Below, in pieces: positions 52,301-58,397 of a stretch of 64,000 bases of DNA; positions within the stretch are counted from its first letter, which is position 1, and each line of letters opens with the position of its first letter. Made by a program: the position numbers and the translations under genes. Source of the DNA: a virus. The stretch is taken from positions 24,572 to 88,571 of IMG/VR virus record IMGVR_UViG_3300028837_000875; one strand, 5' to 3'. The notes under the pieces are model-generated. The model saw only the letters and a list, made by a program, of their open reading frames with translations. It had not been told where the DNA came from and ran no database searches.

Positions 52301-52630
52301 GGTGGCTGTATGCAGTCTCAACTTCAAGCTATTGGAAGATTGATTTCAAAATCTTGGCAGAGCGGTTTGGGATTAGAAACAATAGTCAAGCAGTTGACAG
52401 GAATTACTTGTCATCAGTCTAAGCCTTCGTTTGATAAAAAACAATCGTTTCTATCTTGTGCGGATGCAATTGCAAAAATTATTCAAGAACATTTTATTGG
52501 AGAGGAAGGAGAGGAAGAGCAGTTTGATGAAAAGCCAAAGAGTAATATCTGCTCGTATTGCGGAGGGCCGATGATACATGAAGGACATTGTTCTACATGC
52601 ACGGCTTGTTTCAAAAGTTTATGTGGATAG
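49370..52630 (+). CDS. nrdJ: Class II (B12-dependent) ribonucleotide reductase precursor with intein
   Basis: A 1086-residue precursor. Exteins of 313 and 461 residues make a 774-residue reductase of the adenosylcobalamin type: N-terminal YKITENALAVLKERYLF, 'FMPNTPTLLNSG', 'LAGCFVIEV' (redox Cys), NP-CGEQPL (radical Cys), 'APTGSISGIAGVSFGIEPLY', and a C-terminal zinc/redox tail CSYCGGPM…CSTCTACFKSLC. It reduces ribonucleotides without a separate radical subunit, so the phage needs host cobalamin. The intein (residues 314-625) sits exactly before the radical Cys. Ribosome site is GATGGAGGGAAAGTAGC. Confidence 0.92.
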   Translation: MIKFPKLGYKITENALAVLKERYLFRNPEGEIIENPSEMFWRVAKYVASVEKTKAKRIKWTEIFYDLMASGDFMPNTPTLLNSGRENLSVLAGCFVIEVNDTIYGGLDSIFGSIELMALIHKMGGGTGCSFHKLRPHGARVTSTGHVASGPVSFMRNFDEAIEAIQQGGMRRGAHMSIMKVDHPDIEEFIECKNKLNQRTKVVLDRITKALHLDLDGEFRTIIKEAIIRSQLTNMNISISLTAEFKQALKKGTSYDIVSPQTGKVVRQENAGRIFNLMAQNAWKSGEPGFIDLERINADNTCPHLGEIYSTNPCVVGDTPVSTVNEGPQIFEDLVGREVLVYAYDNKSSEIKVSMMRNIRRTGKNIPIMKLVIDKGTANGILSQDYNGRFEEHKLTPEHKLYLRNGLEVMIKNLVPGDRLFPHQIKASGRARVVIRNGLGKYKSRSHYVAEYKFGRKLRNDEVVHHKDGNGSNDNPENLEIETDSYHKSHHCRDSNLSGIRSLKGSKNPNFNHIKKETLIYYGCLCVSKYGTVRNGSVWNEFRKEVREIELPGRGTIERLFGSYREFQEACILSSVLIENHKVVSVEYCGKADVFNGTVDKYHNYFIADRKARSGNLVTGILSKNCGEQPLRPFESCTLGSIAVSRMVEKKNGQLKFDYVKFKERIYQAIRFLDNVLDAQKYPVSEIKEESQRTRKIGLGVMGFADLLIKFGIPYGSQDCIDLIHVMMSKFEIQTRRASIDLAREKGKFPAWKKSTYGKQGLPMRNAMRTTIAPTGSISGIAGVSFGIEPLYGLSFTRRILDGKTFVEVSEVAKEALKRKHCWSERAEQTIREDGTLNNCEWIPPDIRMAFKTAHEINPEEHLIVQAAFQKYIDNAVSKTINLPNSATVEDVNNIFRRAIELKCKGITVYRDASREEQVLTTGKAKFQSIREVRKRPRKLNGTTYEKQVGECGKLFVIVNSDKDGYPFEIFIEAGKSGGCMQSQLQAIGRLISKSWQSGLGLETIVKQLTGITCHQSKPSFDKKQSFLSCADAIAKIIQEHFIGEEGEEEQFDEKPKSNICSYCGGPMIHEGHCSTCTACFKSLCG
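50309..51244 (+). mobile_element. Intein with HNH homing endonuclease in the reductase gene
   Basis: A 312-residue in-frame insertion between …STNP and CGEQPL. It begins CVVGDTPV (Cys1), has the block B TxxH as LTPEHKL, an HNH-type core (VVHHKDGNGSNDNPENLE, about residues 148-165 of the intein) and block F VDKYHNYFIAD, and ends …GILSKN before Cys+1. The penultimate residue is Lys, not the usual His. The insertion point is the reductase catalytic cysteine, a known intein hot spot. Splicing should restore active enzyme. Confidence 0.9.
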
Positions 52631-52762
52631 AGAGCAAGAAAGGATAGATTGCTTGATTAAGAGCGAATTTGCTATGGAGAAGCGTCCTAGGACCTCGCCT
52701 AAGGCAATCCGATGGGGCTTGCCGAGGTAAGATACCATTCTTTTTTCTTAGGGAGCTAAGGA
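52631..52762 (+). promoter_or_regulatory. Intergenic region with CCTAGG element
   Basis: Holds the element copy at 52683-52708, then GGCAA…TTGCC, then CTTAG-GGAG-CTAAG (52747-52760), whose loop is the ribosome site of the next gene. CCTAAG in the element can also pair with CTTAGG in front of that gene. No gene of its own. Confidence 0.45.
52683..52708 (+). repeat. CCTAGG intergenic element, copy 3
   Basis: CGTCCTAGGACC-TC-GCCTAAGGCAAT. Contains the GTCCTAGGAC palindrome and a second near-palindrome GCCTAAGGC. As in copy 2, AGGTAAGATA follows about 40 bases after the start. Confidence 0.7.
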
Positions 52763-52924
52763 ATGAAGAAAGAAGCATTGATTGAAGCTATCAAGAGAGA
52801 GTTAATGAGTCATTATCCTGAAGGGACTCAGTGGAGAGAATCAACTGCTGAGCAGCAAGCCAAAGCGTTAGTTAAGAAGTTTGACATCAGAGGAAAACGC
52901 AAATGTCAGAAGAAAGAATCATAG
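52763..52924 (+). CDS. Small basic unknown protein
   Basis: A 53-residue protein with ribosome site AGGGAGCTAAGGA. It is helical and basic (MKKEALIEAIKRELMSHYPE…) and overlaps the next gene by 22 bases. No family recognised. Confidence 0.5.
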   Translation: MKKEALIEAIKRELMSHYPEGTQWRESTAEQQAKALVKKFDIRGKRKCQKKES

Positions 52925-53115
52925 CAACTGACGAAGATAAGATTGAGAGGTATCCAATTGTACTTCGTTTCAAGCGCGGAGATTTGAAAGTGCTTGAGCT
53001 TATTTGCAAGAAGATAATTCGGATGCATGGAATTGGAGCCGTGTATCCAGACTTAACTGAAAAAGAACTTGAACTAGTGAGGCTGATATGGGAATTCACG
53101 AACAAGACTCGTTAA
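52903..53115 (+). CDS. Small unknown protein
   Basis: A 70-residue protein with ribosome site AGAGGAAAACGCAA. Mixed helix/strand with a charged N-terminus. Overlaps both neighbours, indicating a tightly coupled run. Function unknown. Confidence 0.5.
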   Translation: MSEERIIATDEDKIERYPIVLRFKRGDLKVLELICKKIIRMHGIGAVYPDLTEKELELVRLIWEFTNKTR

Positions 53116-53522
53116 TTGAAAAAATTTCTGAAGGCTCTGATTTAAATGATGCTATGCTTATTGCTTTGAAAAGATGTAATGAGAAAATTAAGATATGGAT
53201 TGAAAGCTTGCCAGAAAGAGTTTTTTGTTTGTTATGTGGATTGCGTATAGAAAAGAGTGAGCTTCTTTTTTATACAGAGGATACTCCACAATTTAATTAT
53301 GATGAAGATAGCGGCACGCTCAAAGCCAATCGTTATGTTTTTGGAATGTGTTCTAAATGTGCAGAAGAATTAAACAATGAAGAGGATGCACTTGATAACT
53401 GGGACAATAAATTTATTCTTCCATGGCAAGAAGAATTGATTAAGGATGGAAACTGGGATATGTCAAATTTGCATACTCGCGGTGAAGCAAAGAGGTTTAT
53501 TGTAGATTGGTTAAAGAATTAG
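53088..53522 (+). CDS. Zinc-binding unknown protein
   Basis: A 144-residue acidic protein. CLLCGLRI and CSKCAEEL (about residues 47 and 88) make a four-cysteine zinc site with a long loop between. Starts inside the previous gene (ATATGGG). Family not recognised. Confidence 0.5.
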   Translation: MGIHEQDSLIEKISEGSDLNDAMLIALKRCNEKIKIWIESLPERVFCLLCGLRIEKSELLFYTEDTPQFNYDEDSGTLKANRYVFGMCSKCAEELNNEEDALDNWDNKFILPWQEELIKDGNWDMSNLHTRGEAKRFIVDWLKN

Positions 53523-53953
53523 AAGTCGAAGATATATTTTCTTCGGATGCTCTTGAAACATTAGAACTATTGTCGCTCAAGTGCAAAGTATCTGAAGAGC
53601 ACTGCATCACATTGTTGGAAGTTGTGAAAAAGAAAACTGAAATAGAAGGAGAAAAGAAGATGAAGAAAGGCAAGACGAGAGGCAAAGATAAAAAAGTAAA
53701 GAAGGGCGGACCGCTTTCACGAATCTATTATGAATTATCAGATGAATTACAAGCAGTAGTAGGAAAGAAGAAAGCAAATCGTCCTGAGATTATGAAGGGT
53801 CTTTGGAAGTATATCAAAGCTGAAAATCTTCAGGACCCGGATGATAAGAGAACAATTGTATTTGATGAAAAATTTGCTGCTGTCTTTGGAGGAAAGAAGT
53901 GCGATATGTTCTTTTTAGCTAAGGGCATATCAAAGCACTTAAAAAGAATCTAA
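53507..53953 (+). CDS. SWIB/MDM2-domain protein
   Basis: A 148-residue protein. The C-terminal 85 residues (PLSRIYYELSDELQAVVG, RPEIMKGLWKYIKAENLQ, DEKFAAVFGGKKCDMFFLAKG) match the SWIB fold known from chromatin proteins and a few bacteria and phages. A K-rich linker separates it from an acidic N-terminal region. TTG 53507 is weak; ATG 53660 after GAAGGAGAAAAG could make a domain-only form. Function in phages unknown; DNA or topoisomerase contact is plausible. Confidence 0.65.
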   Translation: MVKELEVEDIFSSDALETLELLSLKCKVSEEHCITLLEVVKKKTEIEGEKKMKKGKTRGKDKKVKKGGPLSRIYYELSDELQAVVGKKKANRPEIMKGLWKYIKAENLQDPDDKRTIVFDEKFAAVFGGKKCDMFFLAKGISKHLKRI

Positions 53954-54033
53954 GAACAAGTATGTTCTTAATGGATAGAGAGTAAGCATGGTTGACGTAT
54001 TCTTATTTCTTAATTTTGAGAGGAGGTCTGGGG

Positions 54034-54717
54034 ATGGCTGGAAAGAATGGCAAGAGTGGACGCAGGTTTCAGTCTCACAAAATGCGGGACGTCATGCCAT
54101 CAGGTTTAGTTGCAAGCAAGGTGACTTGTTGTCATTGCGGAGCAAAAGCGGAGAGAAAGGATTCGCTCTGTGACCACAGGTTAAAAGATTCTGATGGCAG
54201 ATATTGTCGGTTCTGTTCTAACTGCACGGAGGTATTTAAAGCTGCTGTCAATGCAGTAGATGACCCAACTGGACTTGTGTTCGATGAAGGAGTTGAAGTT
54301 GACCTCGGAGATAAGGACCCGTTCTTCAGGATACGTTTTTTCTCTGAGCATGGAGAGATGCCTTCATGGAGAGTAGTTCCTCCTGAAGATGAAACAGGTG
54401 GACTGCTTGTCTTTGTGCGCAGGGTAGGTTCGTTCGTAGCAGTTAAAGAGGTTGGCGGACCAAAGCATCTCACGTGCAAGGTTGTCATCACAAAGAAGTC
54501 AACTCGCGTTGCTTTTGCAGAGCCTTATATTCCAAAGCCGTCAGCAAAAGTAATAATAGTAGAAGCAAGTGAGGAAGTTGAAGAACTTAAGAGTGAGCAA
54601 GATAAACTTGATGAAGCTCACGAGGAAGTTGATAAAGCAGAAGTTGAAAGTGATAAGGAAGAGATAGAGGAAAAAGAAAAAGAAGAGGAACTCGAAATCG
54701 AAAAAGAAGAGGAGTAG
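54034..54717 (+). CDS. Zinc-binding protein with acidic C-terminus
   Basis: A 227-residue protein; ATG 54034 follows TGAGAGGAGGTCTGGGG, better than an upstream TTG at 53992. Zinc site C-x2-C…C-x2-C (CCHCGAKA…FCSNC) at about 31-62; the last 50 residues are nearly all E, K and D. Function unknown. A perfect 8-bp inverted repeat, TAAGAACA-AGTA-TGTTCTTA (53952-53971), lies upstream. Confidence 0.55.
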   Translation: MAGKNGKSGRRFQSHKMRDVMPSGLVASKVTCCHCGAKAERKDSLCDHRLKDSDGRYCRFCSNCTEVFKAAVNAVDDPTGLVFDEGVEVDLGDKDPFFRIRFFSEHGEMPSWRVVPPEDETGGLLVFVRRVGSFVAVKEVGGPKHLTCKVVITKKSTRVAFAEPYIPKPSAKVIIVEASEEVEELKSEQDKLDEAHEEVDKAEVESDKEEIEEKEKEEELEIEKEEE

Positions 54718-54719
54718 AT

Positions 54720-54824
54720 ATGGCCCTTAAGGGTTCAGGTAAAGGCCTGTCTCTTATACACATCTCCGAGCCCACGAGACGCTACGCTATCTCGTATGCC
54801 GTCTTCGAAAAGACGAAGCAATAA
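54720..54824 (+). pseudogene. Small Gly/Lys gene disrupted by sequencing adapter
   Basis: ATG 54720 opens MALKGSGKG, similar in style to the start of the 55745 gene, then the frame continues through 60 bases of Nextera adapter (giving the known artefact peptide SLIHISEPTR) and ends EKTKQ. The adapter is in frame by chance. The native middle is either absent (a 14-residue product) or lost in assembly. Treat as unreliable. Confidence 0.6.
54747..54806 (+). other. Illumina Nextera adapter contamination
   Basis: Bases 54747-54780 equal the Nextera transposase read-2 end (CTGTCTCTTATACACATC… …CCCACGAGAC). 54781-54788 are an 8-base i7 index (GCTACGCT). 54789-54806 are the start of the P7 side (ATCTCGTATGCCGTCTTC). 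This is synthetic sequence left in the assembly. On the minus strand it encodes the familiar artefact MGSEMCIRDR. Confidence 0.98.
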
Positions 54825-55034
54825 ATGAGAGATTGGAAACAGAAGTTGGCAATTTATCTTTTGGTAGGTGCTCTAACTTTTCTTGCTTTGATTGATGCAG
54901 AGTATAGACCAATCATAATTGGAATGTTAGCGCCGATAGTTATCTGGGTAATCGAGAGAAGGGATAAGGTTGAAAAAGAAAAGCAAAAAAAAGTCAAAGG
55001 CAATCAGACGAAAGAAGAGGGAAAGAAGAAATAG
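54825..55034 (+). CDS. Small two-helix membrane protein
   Basis: A 69-residue protein. Two close hydrophobic segments (LAIYLLVGALTFLALI and IIIGMLAPIVIWVI) form a hairpin, followed by a K-rich cytoplasmic tail (DKVEKEKQKKVKG). Directly downstream of the adapter, so its natural upstream context is uncertain. Holin-like layout, function unknown. Confidence 0.55.
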   Translation: MRDWKQKLAIYLLVGALTFLALIDAEYRPIIIGMLAPIVIWVIERRDKVEKEKQKKVKGNQTKEEGKKK

Positions 55035-55042
55035 AAGTGAAA

Positions 55043-55741
55043 ATGGCCGAACGAATAAGTAAGTTTATTAAGGCAGTTGGACCAGCTACTAAAGCTGCTA
55101 AGGAATTTGAATCTTCAATGAAGGGAGTGGGTCAAGCAATGGCAAAGATTCAGCCAAAGAAATTAAGTGCTCATGGTCTGGGCCGAGAGGTTGTAGACCA
55201 TTATTCTAATTTATATGCTCGAAGAAAAGAAGAGAATATTCAAAAGGATATTGAGCGTCAAAGAAAGGAAGTCCGCAGAAAAGCTATTGAAAAGAAGCTT
55301 GAAGAAAGTAAGTCTATGCCAAAGAAGCTTAGAGACAAGCTTCAAGCCGAAGCGGATTCAATTAGTCTTGATGCTATCAATCCGTTTGTTATTCAGCCAA
55401 GGGTTGTGGCAAATCAGTCTATCCCTTGGCGTGGTACGGTAATAATTCCTTCCGAGAGGGAGCATCCAGTTCGTGTCAAGGAAATCAAGTTAGCTGATTT
55501 ATTTGTTAAAGAGGAAGTTGAAAAATCTGTTCCTGATGTGTTGCAAAGCAAAATAGTTGAGAAAGCCAAGAAGATACTAAGAAGAAACCCAAAGCTCAAG
55601 GGACCGCACATTAACGCTGAAGAGTTCAAGCGAAGAGTGGCCGAGGAAATTGAACAAGAGATTTCAAACGAAGAACAGAGAGACCTTCAAGAGAAGGTAG
55701 TTTTGAAACGCAGACGGAAGGTCATAAGAAGAAAGGACTGA
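55043..55741 (+). CDS. Basic helical protein with C-terminal basic tag
   Basis: A 232-residue protein; ATG 55043 (a GTG lies six bases upstream). The helical N-terminal half is coiled coil. A middle NPFVIQPRVVANQSIPWRG looks like a short beta motif. The end is KRRRKVIRRKD, matching the shared tag. No family recognised. Confidence 0.55.
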   Translation: MAERISKFIKAVGPATKAAKEFESSMKGVGQAMAKIQPKKLSAHGLGREVVDHYSNLYARRKEENIQKDIERQRKEVRRKAIEKKLEESKSMPKKLRDKLQAEADSISLDAINPFVIQPRVVANQSIPWRGTVIIPSEREHPVRVKEIKLADLFVKEEVEKSVPDVLQSKIVEKAKKILRRNPKLKGPHINAEEFKRRVAEEIEQEISNEEQRDLQEKVVLKRRRKVIRRKD

Positions 55742-55744
55742 ATC

Positions 55745-55915
55745 ATGCCATTGAAGAAAGGCGAAGAGAAGAAACTTAAAGGACCGCAGGATGGCCGAGG
55801 CAGGGGCAAGGGCTTAGTAGGTGGTGGACGTGGTAGCAAGAATACGGAAGAGTGTCCGGACGGCGGTCCTGGCAAGGGTCAAGGCCAGGGCAGAGGCAAA
55901 GGAAAGAACAGATAA
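55745..55915 (+). CDS. Gly/Arg/Lys-rich small protein
   Basis: A 56-residue protein starting three bases after the previous stop. It has RGRGKG, GGGRG and GQGRGKG repeats and one Cys, and is presumably disordered. Such 'MPLxxG…GxGxG' proteins occur in many bacteria and phages; RNA or metal binding has been guessed. The disrupted 54720 gene begins in the same way. Confidence 0.5.
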   Translation: MPLKKGEEKKLKGPQDGRGRGKGLVGGGRGSKNTEECPDGGPGKGQGQGRGKGKNR

Positions 55916-56406
55916 TGCTTACGCTATTCTTTGATGCTCTTGGGGCTACGCTCTGTATCACAGCGCTATGGATAATTGGAAATAAGAAATGGTATGGCTG
56001 GGGAGTTTCTCTTTGTGCTGCCGCTTCTTATTTCTGCTTAGGCATTATAGTTGGACTTCCATTCTTAATCATGTTGAATTGCATTCTGTTTTGTATTCAC
56101 TCAAGAAATTTAATCAAATGGAAGCGAGAGGCGAGAGGAGAAAATGTGGACTTAAAAGCTTGCGATATTTGCATGGAGATTCAAGGTACTCAACGAATTG
56201 AAATCCCGATTGCTATTGAGTCTGACCCGGAGTTGAGCAAGGACCATCCATTCAAAGATGCTCAAATGGATTTATGTCCTGAGCATATGAAAGAAGCTCT
56301 TGAAATCGTGTTGCGTTCAGAGAAAGAAGCAATAGGAGAGCCACATAAACTTGGAGCAGCTGTCTGGAAATGGTTCAGAGCAAAGACGAAAGACAAGAAG
56401 CAATGA
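55915..56406 (+). CDS. Membrane protein with cysteine-containing tail, PnuC-like N-terminus
   Basis: A 163-residue protein; ATG 55915 in a TAATG overlap is preferred over an upstream 55852 codon. Three hydrophobic segments (about 1-20, 28-50, 48-64), with GNKKWYGWGVSLCAAASYF and IHSRNLIKWKRE, resemble small PnuC-type membrane proteins. The soluble tail has CDICMEI and LCPEH, a probable zinc site. Function unknown. Confidence 0.55.
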   Translation: MLTLFFDALGATLCITALWIIGNKKWYGWGVSLCAAASYFCLGIIVGLPFLIMLNCILFCIHSRNLIKWKREARGENVDLKACDICMEIQGTQRIEIPIAIESDPELSKDHPFKDAQMDLCPEHMKEALEIVLRSEKEAIGEPHKLGAAVWKWFRAKTKDKKQ

Positions 56407-56615
56407 AGCAAGTCAAATGGATATGTCCGTTCTGTGCCACGGAGAAAAAAGACATGAAGCTTGTAGATAAAGATTATTTGCCTTCGTGTGGACAGAAGTG
56501 CAGAGCAGATATTCCAAAGCGCATTTGGAAAGAAAGATATAAATGCAAGTGCGGAATGGTTCTGACTAACTTCAATTTAAGGAAGATTGAAACATTTGAT
56601 TTTAAGATTGGCTGA
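56403..56615 (+). CDS. Small zinc protein
   Basis: A 70-residue protein overlapping the previous stop (ATGA). CPFCATEK, SCGQKC and KCKCGM give six cysteines. No family recognised. Another of the many metal-binding microproteins. Confidence 0.55.
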   Translation: MKQVKWICPFCATEKKDMKLVDKDYLPSCGQKCRADIPKRIWKERYKCKCGMVLTNFNLRKIETFDFKIG

Positions 56616-56633
56616 GTGAAGGAAGGAATTCAA

Positions 56634-57251
56634 TTGAGCTTCAAGGCATTCATAAAGAAGTTATGCTTTTGGAGAAAGAAGAAAGTGGAAGCTAAGCCTC
56701 AACTCACATTTCTCTTGCGTGATGCGTTAGAGAAGAATAAACCTCGAGTCAAAACATTAGTAGATAAGTACATAGATAATATTCTCAAGCTTGCAGCATC
56801 TTCTGGAATGACTGGAATGACTATAGACGAAGCATCACGTGTTCTTGCAACCGCATCGCAGATACCATTGCCTCCAGAACAAATGCTCAATTGTCATTGG
56901 GAAGAACAACCAAGCGTTGAAAGTGAATCAACTTATGTGAATGACACGGATGGTTTTAGGGAGCTATTGGCTCAAAGACCGATTCCAAACAGAAGATTAG
57001 AAATTATAAGAAGAATGCCTCATGGCATTGATAGAAAAGTTTGTGCACACGTTGATTCACGTGGAAATCAATGCAGCAACTTAGTAGATGATGAAGCTTA
57101 TAGCTTCTGCAAAATACACAGGCATCATGCCATGCGCAATGAAGAGCAGAGAGAAATTGATAGGCAATTAAAAGAACGGGAACAAGAACAGAAAAAGAAA
57201 CATAAGTTATCAAATGGAAAGAGACGCAAGATAATCAGGAGGAAGAAATGA
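56634..57251 (+). CDS. Zinc-finger protein with C-terminal basic tag
   Basis: A 205-residue protein; TTG 56634 after AAGGAAGGAATTCAA is preferred to GTG 56616. About residues 145-170 carry VCAHVDSRGNQCSNLV…SFCKIHRHH, a C-x8-C…C-x2-H zinc finger common in phages. The end is KRRKIIRRKK, matching the shared tag. Function unknown; nucleic-acid binding likely. Confidence 0.6.
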   Translation: MSFKAFIKKLCFWRKKKVEAKPQLTFLLRDALEKNKPRVKTLVDKYIDNILKLAASSGMTGMTIDEASRVLATASQIPLPPEQMLNCHWEEQPSVESESTYVNDTDGFRELLAQRPIPNRRLEIIRRMPHGIDRKVCAHVDSRGNQCSNLVDDEAYSFCKIHRHHAMRNEEQREIDRQLKEREQEQKKKHKLSNGKRRKIIRRKK

Positions 57252-57532
57252 GTGCAGAAGTAATGATAATCTTAAGTCTTAGTATACTTGTTATTGGTTA
57301 TGTTATCGGAGTTTGCAGAGAGAAATATAAATGGTGGAAGGTCTTTAATTGTGTTGAGCCAGAGGATTTTTTTATCAGAAAGAATATCTGGATGAACACA
57401 ATGGATGAAGAACAACTTGAAGCTCATTATCACAACGCTTCAGTAGAACTCAAAAGGTCTTTTTGGAAAAGTCTTATAACAGCAATTATTGTAGTCACGT
57501 GGATAGTTCTGGTAGTACATCTTGTTTGGTAA
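57248..57532 (+). CDS. Two-span membrane protein
   Basis: A 94-residue protein with hydrophobic segments at about 5-22 and 73-93, separated by a soluble loop with W and E residues. Overlaps the upstream stop. Function unknown. Confidence 0.55.
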   Translation: MSAEVMIILSLSILVIGYVIGVCREKYKWWKVFNCVEPEDFFIRKNIWMNTMDEEQLEAHYHNASVELKRSFWKSLITAIIVVTWIVLVVHLVW

Positions 57533-57543
57533 GGAGAAACTGA

Positions 57544-58386
57544 ATGAAGGTGTTTCATCATAATGATAATGACGGAAGATTATCAGCGTTCTTAGTTATG
57601 CAGCAACTTACGCTTGCCGTACCGATTGAAGTCAATTATGGCAAGCCATTCCCGCTTGAGCAGATAGAAGAGGATGAAGAGATATGGATTGTAGATTATA
57701 ATCCGCTTCCTGAAGAGATGCAGAAAATTATTGAACGCACTCAGAAGATAACGTGGATAGACCATCACAAGACAGGCATCGAGCTATTCAAAGATTTTCC
57801 TCACAAGATAGCTGGAGTCAGAGACTCAAGCAAGGCAGCATGTGAACTCGTCTACGAATATATCTATTCGCACGCAGGAGGAAGAACAAGGAGATTCATA
57901 GATTTAGTCGGCGACAGAGACACATGGACTTTCAAATATGGAGACGATTCTAAGTATTTTCATCTTGGTTCGATGCTATACGATACATCTCCAAGAACAG
58001 AAGTGGAGAACGGAGAGATAGGACTTTGGTCAGGACTATGGAATGAGAGCTTGAAAGTAGAGGACATAATTCAGAAGGGAAAGATAGTCGAAGTTTTCAG
58101 AGATAGGCAGAACGCGGACCTTTGCAAGGCGTGGGCATTTGAAGTTGAGTTTTCAGGACACAAAGCTCTTGCAATGGTCACTGGAATGAAAGGCTCTGAA
58201 GTCTTTGGAAAGCAGATTGATGATTATCCTATTTGTATAGCCATGGCATTCAATGGAAAGATGTGGGTGAATTCGCTTTATTCAAAGACGATTGATGTCG
58301 GAGAGATAGCCAAGGGACTCGGAGGCGGTGGACACAAAGGAGCAGCAGGATTTCAGACAACGGACTTTCTGTTCTGGCATTTATAA
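57544..58386 (+). CDS. DHH/DHHA1 phosphoesterase
   Basis: A 280-residue protein. All family motifs are present: FHHNDNDGRLSAF (D, D), WIVDYNP, WIDHHKTG (DHH) and LVGDRDTW, with the C-terminal DHHA1 glycine loop GLGGGGHKGAAGF. DHH enzymes degrade nanoRNA or cyclic di- and oligonucleotides. In a phage this could recycle short RNA or destroy a defence signal. Ribosome site is AAGGAGAAACTGA. Confidence 0.85.
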   Translation: MKVFHHNDNDGRLSAFLVMQQLTLAVPIEVNYGKPFPLEQIEEDEEIWIVDYNPLPEEMQKIIERTQKITWIDHHKTGIELFKDFPHKIAGVRDSSKAACELVYEYIYSHAGGRTRRFIDLVGDRDTWTFKYGDDSKYFHLGSMLYDTSPRTEVENGEIGLWSGLWNESLKVEDIIQKGKIVEVFRDRQNADLCKAWAFEVEFSGHKALAMVTGMKGSEVFGKQIDDYPICIAMAFNGKMWVNSLYSKTIDVGEIAKGLGGGGHKGAAGFQTTDFLFWHL

Positions 58387-58397
58387 GAGATAACGAT

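Noticed and set aside
54587-54775. Minus-strand frame beginning MGSEMCIRDR
   Set aside because: The start is translated adapter sequence, a well-known artefact.
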